Part shown: positions 60,201-64,000 of the stretch, one piece after another
How the letters are laid out: the number at the start of each line of letters is the position of its first letter
Numbering within the stretch: position 1 is the stretch's first letter
Source: Echinococcus granulosus
Lineage: Eukaryota > Platyhelminthes > Cestoda > Cyclophyllidea > Taeniidae
Length of the DNA: 64,000 nt
Reading direction: 5' to 3'
Assembly: GCF_000524195.1 (NCBI RefSeq)
Contig: NW_020170486.1
Location: 216,173 to 280,172 of the forward strand
The notes under the pieces: model-generated
What the model was told of the DNA's origin: nothing
The model's input: only the letters and a program-made list of their open reading frames with translations
Database searches by the model: none
Translations under genes and position numbers: made by a program

Positions 60201-62809
60201 AAGGTCCGATACAACCGCTCATACGCACACGCTCAAATACACAGGAAACCACGAACCCTGGGTAGTTTGGCAGCAACCTTGCTGTTGGGGGTGGAGGAGG
60301 AGGAGGAGGAGGAGGAGCAGGTAGAAGAGGGCACCAGCCTCTGTCGCAAGTCCGACTGTGACCGCTGTAGTGTCAGTGCCTCAGGTGTCTCCAGCACTAC
60401 ATTGCCACCCGCCTTCTGGCCGGCGTTAGAATCCACCCCATTGCAGGGGGGCGCCGGTGAGGGTCTCAAGGCGTTGAGCAGGCCATCGATGAGACTCTGA
60501 CCAAAGAGCTTCCGGTGAAGCCGAGCCTGAAAAAGAGCATTTCGCGTAGAGGAAGCAATCTTAAATTTAAGCTTGGGTGAGTAAGGTCGGGGGGGGGGGG
60601 GGGTTCAATTTGCATGCGATGTCGATGAGTTAATCACATCAAAGTTTCATTTGGGATATCACTTGGTAAAACAATCACTGTCAGACAAATTCAGAATGCA
60701 ATATACAGGTTAGAAATTGACTAACTATTCAGAGTCAAATGCAGCCAAGTCATTGAATATCAAATTGAACAGTGTCGTATCCATTACACCCATTTTGCAA
60801 GCCGATTAGATGAAAAATCCCCAAATTTTTATTAAAAAAGAGGCTAGAAATAGCATTAAATGTAAATGGAAAAAGGACTCACAACATCTTCCAGTTTTAT
60901 GGGTTCTCCCAACTCCTCTTTAGTGAAGGACATGTAGGATATAGAGCCATCCAATGAAGAAGCTAGCAGTTCACAACCGCTCGAACTCCTTAATAACAAA
61001 AATAGAAGGGTGAAAAAAATTGTACCCACTTTAGAAGGATCGGTTTGTTAATCAAGCTAATTTGACTCACCAGGTTAGATCGGTGATAGAGCTAGTGAAG
61101 AGGTCGCGTATGACAACAAGTGCGCGATTAGTCAATGTGGTCTACAGCGGTTGGAAGATCCCAGTGGTCAGCGGGTTAATAAAGCATGGAAGACTGCAAA
61201 ACCTAGCACAAAGTAGGACGTACCCACACAGAGATACACCGGTCCTTACCCCCAAGAGCGAGACAAACCATCCCCTTGAAGTAAAGGGGAAAAATAATCA
61301 CAGATTTTACAAAGTCCAACATAAATGAACTCGCAATGAATTACCGGGGATTCATTGCCACCAGCTTTCTTAAGAAGATTGGGATTGTATCGCTGAAGAA
61401 CAAGAAGAAGAAAGTGAGATCGCTAGGGAGGTCTCGACAGGCACCCGACAAAAGATAACAGTGATGATTACGTCTAAAAGTTGACCATTACCATTTCTAA
61501 AGATCTTTTGCGTTTTCTAAATTTTGAGCCAGCTGACATTCTTTGAAAAATTCATACCAATGACAAGGAGCAGATTGAGTGCCAAAGAAAAAAATGTGGC
61601 CATACTGCACAGGTGACGTGTTTTTCATGACCAACTAGATCAAGTCCAGCTTGCCATCGGTTGCGGGTGATGAGCTGAGCCGTGGGAAAGTTGTTGTTGA
61701 CGGCGTGTGGAGCGGCGATGACCGAGCCATCGGGACTCCATGAGAGCCGTGTCACCTCGGCCTGATCTGCAGCCTAACAGATGAAATATGAATGGAAGAT
61801 AACTTAAGGAATATAAATTTATCATTCAAATAGAAAGATACTAAACTGACATTGGTAAAAGGAGTGGAAACCTTGCTCTCAGGCTGCCAATCAGCAGTCC
61901 GCCAAACGCGCACACCAATGTCGTCAGCTTGGGTGGCTAAATAGCGACCCGCAGGATCCCACGCCACACCCTTAACGGGACCTCGGTGACCCCGTAAAAC
62001 GGCAACAAACTGGAAGGGCTGCTGCTTCTCGTTGTTGGGAGAATGGCCCCAAATCACCACTGTGTTGTCAACACTGGCCGAGGCCAGACGAGATCCGTCT
62101 TGTGCCCATGCGATGTCAATAATGTCTAAAATACATGTTCATTTTGACAACACTAACAACAACTTTCAAATAAAGGTGAAGTTGCAAACCTCCAGTGTGG
62201 TGTCGCAGAACGGCTGCACATCTCCAGTGTTCTGAAAATTTCATTTTTTCAGAGGCGCCAAACATTGCACTGGATCTAACACCAGCACTGAAGAAAACAA
62301 TCAAATTATGGGAACAATTCTGGAAAGAAAGGAATATGGCAAAAAAACTCACATTGTCTTTACCCAGAGCATTATGACACGATCCATACCACCTGATGCT
62401 AGCCATCGACCAGTGGGAGACCAGCGAACACAATTTACGCAAGCTAAATAAAGCCATCCAAAGCATAAAAAGCAATAGAAACTAAGTAAAGCACTTAAAA
62501 AAGGCTACCTTGGTGGTTATTCATTTGATAAAGCATTTTCGAGAGTGAGTGAGACTCTCTGTTTGGGTCCCTAATAATGGACATGTCCCAGAGAATTATA
62601 AGACCTCCCCCATCAGTGAGGCCACCCGTAGCAAGACGTTTTCCGTCTGGATGAATATCCAATGTGTAAATTGGTCGAACTAAAAAGAAGAGAAATAAAG
62701 TACTAAAGTGCGAAAGAAAAAAGCAAAGAGGCTAAATAAAGAACTTACGCAGAACATCCTTTTTAGAGACAGATCCATGCGACACCCAGTGTGGTTTTAA
62801 AAGCCGCAT
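57289..62809 (-). CDS. HIRA: Histone chaperone HIRA
   Basis: Deposits histone H3.3-H4 independently of replication, with UBN1, CABIN1 and ASF1. Nineteen exons: 62809-62749, 62679-62509, 62443-62353, 62287-62190, 62125-61851, 61773-61606, 61392-61345, 61274-61224, 61141-61071, 60988-60883, 60526-60257, 60104-60028, 59907-59736, 59447-59425, 59340-59072, 58998-58731, 58385-57721, 57570-57482 and 57408-57289; phases close to 1030 residues (human 1017). The N-terminal WD40 propeller (about 1-380) has [44 protein letters not shown] and [17 protein letters not shown]. The ASF1-binding B domain reads [11 protein letters not shown] near residue 480. A Ser- and Lys-rich hinge follows, then the C-terminal HIRA domain ([37 protein letters not shown]). 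The last-but-two intron begins with GC, and exon 14 is only 23 nt. A 3' splice site ends 2 nt before the ATG. Confidence 0.95.
60589..60603. repeat. G15 homopolymer in a HIRA intron
   Basis: Fifteen consecutive G residues inside HIRA intron 10. Such runs are length-unstable and prone to assembly error, but this one is away from splice sites. Confidence 0.9.
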
Positions 62810-64000
62810 TTCTGCAAAAAAGAATAAAATCGATAAACTCATAATCAGCACCAAAAAAATCGCATTAGGCCACAAGTGCATAACAGACCATATTCAAAAC
62901 CTTAAAGAAGGTGGCGCAAATGCATTCAATCAATTGTAAAATTACTAGATCAGATACTGGCGCCCAGAGCAAATCAAGTGAAGTATGACAGCGTACACAT
63001 CGGCAAATAAGTGTGACTGCATGAAAGCATTCCAACACACATCCCAAACATCACAAAAATTAGATAGAAGAAGTTGTAAGAGCATGAGTAGAAATGCAGT
63101 AGAACCCTATGCAAAAGAAAACCAGACGTCGATCTAACAAGCAAGAGAAACCAATTACTGCGCGGTAATGTCAAGCCGCAAAAAAACAAATATGACCTAG
63201 ATATGAAAGGTTGGATGCTCAAGCTCGTAGACTGTTGAACCTGATAAAAAGACTACATATATGGAATTTAAAAGTTAAATGTTTACAAATCATTTATTGT
63301 GCGACCGCACTACCAGTAGTAATAACAAATGCTTAGCGAATTCATCTCCTTAAGTAAAACAACGCTCTTTTTAAAGATGCAATTCAAGAGTGCACAACCC
63401 TAACCTTTTAAAAAATATCTGCACTCACAAACAAGGCCTTTATTAACACAATCTATTGCCGCTCCTGGAAGAAAGGGCCGCTTAGAAAAACAATATAATC
63501 AAACAGCCACGTTGGATCGACACAGCAACACCCACCTCCCCGAGAGGTCGTAGAGTCAGAGGCACGCAAAAAAAACGCAGACAACCTAAATAATGCAATA
63601 GAGGTCATAAATACAGTTATGATAACTGAATAGAAGCCAGACATTCAAAGAGCGGTAAATCGAGCTCAAGCTGTTAAGATTACTGGACTGGTAAATTTCA
63701 GCAAACTCTTCAACCCTTTTCAGCTAAAAATGTCCTGTGAACAGAGTTGACAATGAAAGTCTCAGCATCAGCCGCGTTAGCTTTCCGACTGCTATCAAAG
63801 AAAGGTGATCGAATGATCTGGAACGAAAGGCGAAGTGTAACGATAATGTAGCGTGTCACACATCAACAGAGAGTACAATCGGCATAAAGGCAAACACTCA
63901 GAAACCAGCACATTTGCAGCATATTTCGAGGACAGCCGTAACATACGCAAACCAACTATATGCCGCGAATGATTAGCCGCTGAAACAACAAAGGCATACC
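62810..64000. other. Upstream of HIRA, no gene seen
   Basis: The last 1.2 kb of the window is AT-rich, contains the HIRA promoter by position, and shows no exon that I can support on either strand. Confidence 0.5.

Noticed and set aside
1..64000. CRISPR array, bacterial operon or phage
   Set aside because: No regularly spaced short repeats or prokaryotic gene organisation; all recognised genes are spliced or intronless animal genes.

Overview
The window is nuclear DNA of an animal with compact genes split by very short introns (many 29-42 nt). Canonical GT-AG sites, the homeobox, HIRA and RTF1 genes and several candidate spliced-leader acceptors next to start codons point to a flatworm. A tapeworm is my best guess, because of the intron sizes and a TRIM-type LTR element, but the sequence alone does not prove the class. 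Fourteen protein genes can be assembled exon by exon with consistent reading phase.

Layout. 1-5.6 kb: a degenerate long tandem repeat with no gene. 5.9-9.4 kb (-): a Distal-less/Dlx homeobox gene. 12.6-14.3 kb (-): DNAJC25, divergent from RTF1 (+, 14.9-17.6 kb). 18.7-20.3 kb: a solo LTR and a complete 993-bp non-autonomous LTR element. 21.9-25.3 kb (-): an astacin metallopeptidase with five ShK domains. 26.9-29.2 kb (+): MUS81. 30.1-34.1 kb: three intronless genes, each encoding two tandem ubiquitin-like domains without a terminal diglycine. 34.7-38.2 kb (-): ALG8, divergent from a folate dehydrogenase gene (+, 38.9-40.2 kb). 40.3-41.9 kb (-): WBP4/FBP21, divergent from ribosomal protein P1 (+, 42.3-42.8 kb). 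43.1-55.7 kb (-): an ATP7-type copper ATPase. 57.3-62.8 kb (-): HIRA. The last 1.2 kb shows no gene.

Most genes are unrelated housekeeping functions: chromatin and transcription (RTF1, HIRA), splicing (WBP4), DNA repair (MUS81), ER glycosylation and folding (ALG8, DNAJC25), translation (P1) and copper export (ATP7). They are packed as divergent or convergent neighbours and do not form a pathway.

The least ordinary items are the dual ubiquitin-like gene cluster, a folate dehydrogenase in which the cyclohydrolase lysine is replaced by glutamine, four GC-AG introns, an ATP7 with two HMA folds lacking CxxC plus a ~110-residue insertion in its P domain, and the intact TRIM-like element. All exon models were read by eye and none is supported here by transcripts.
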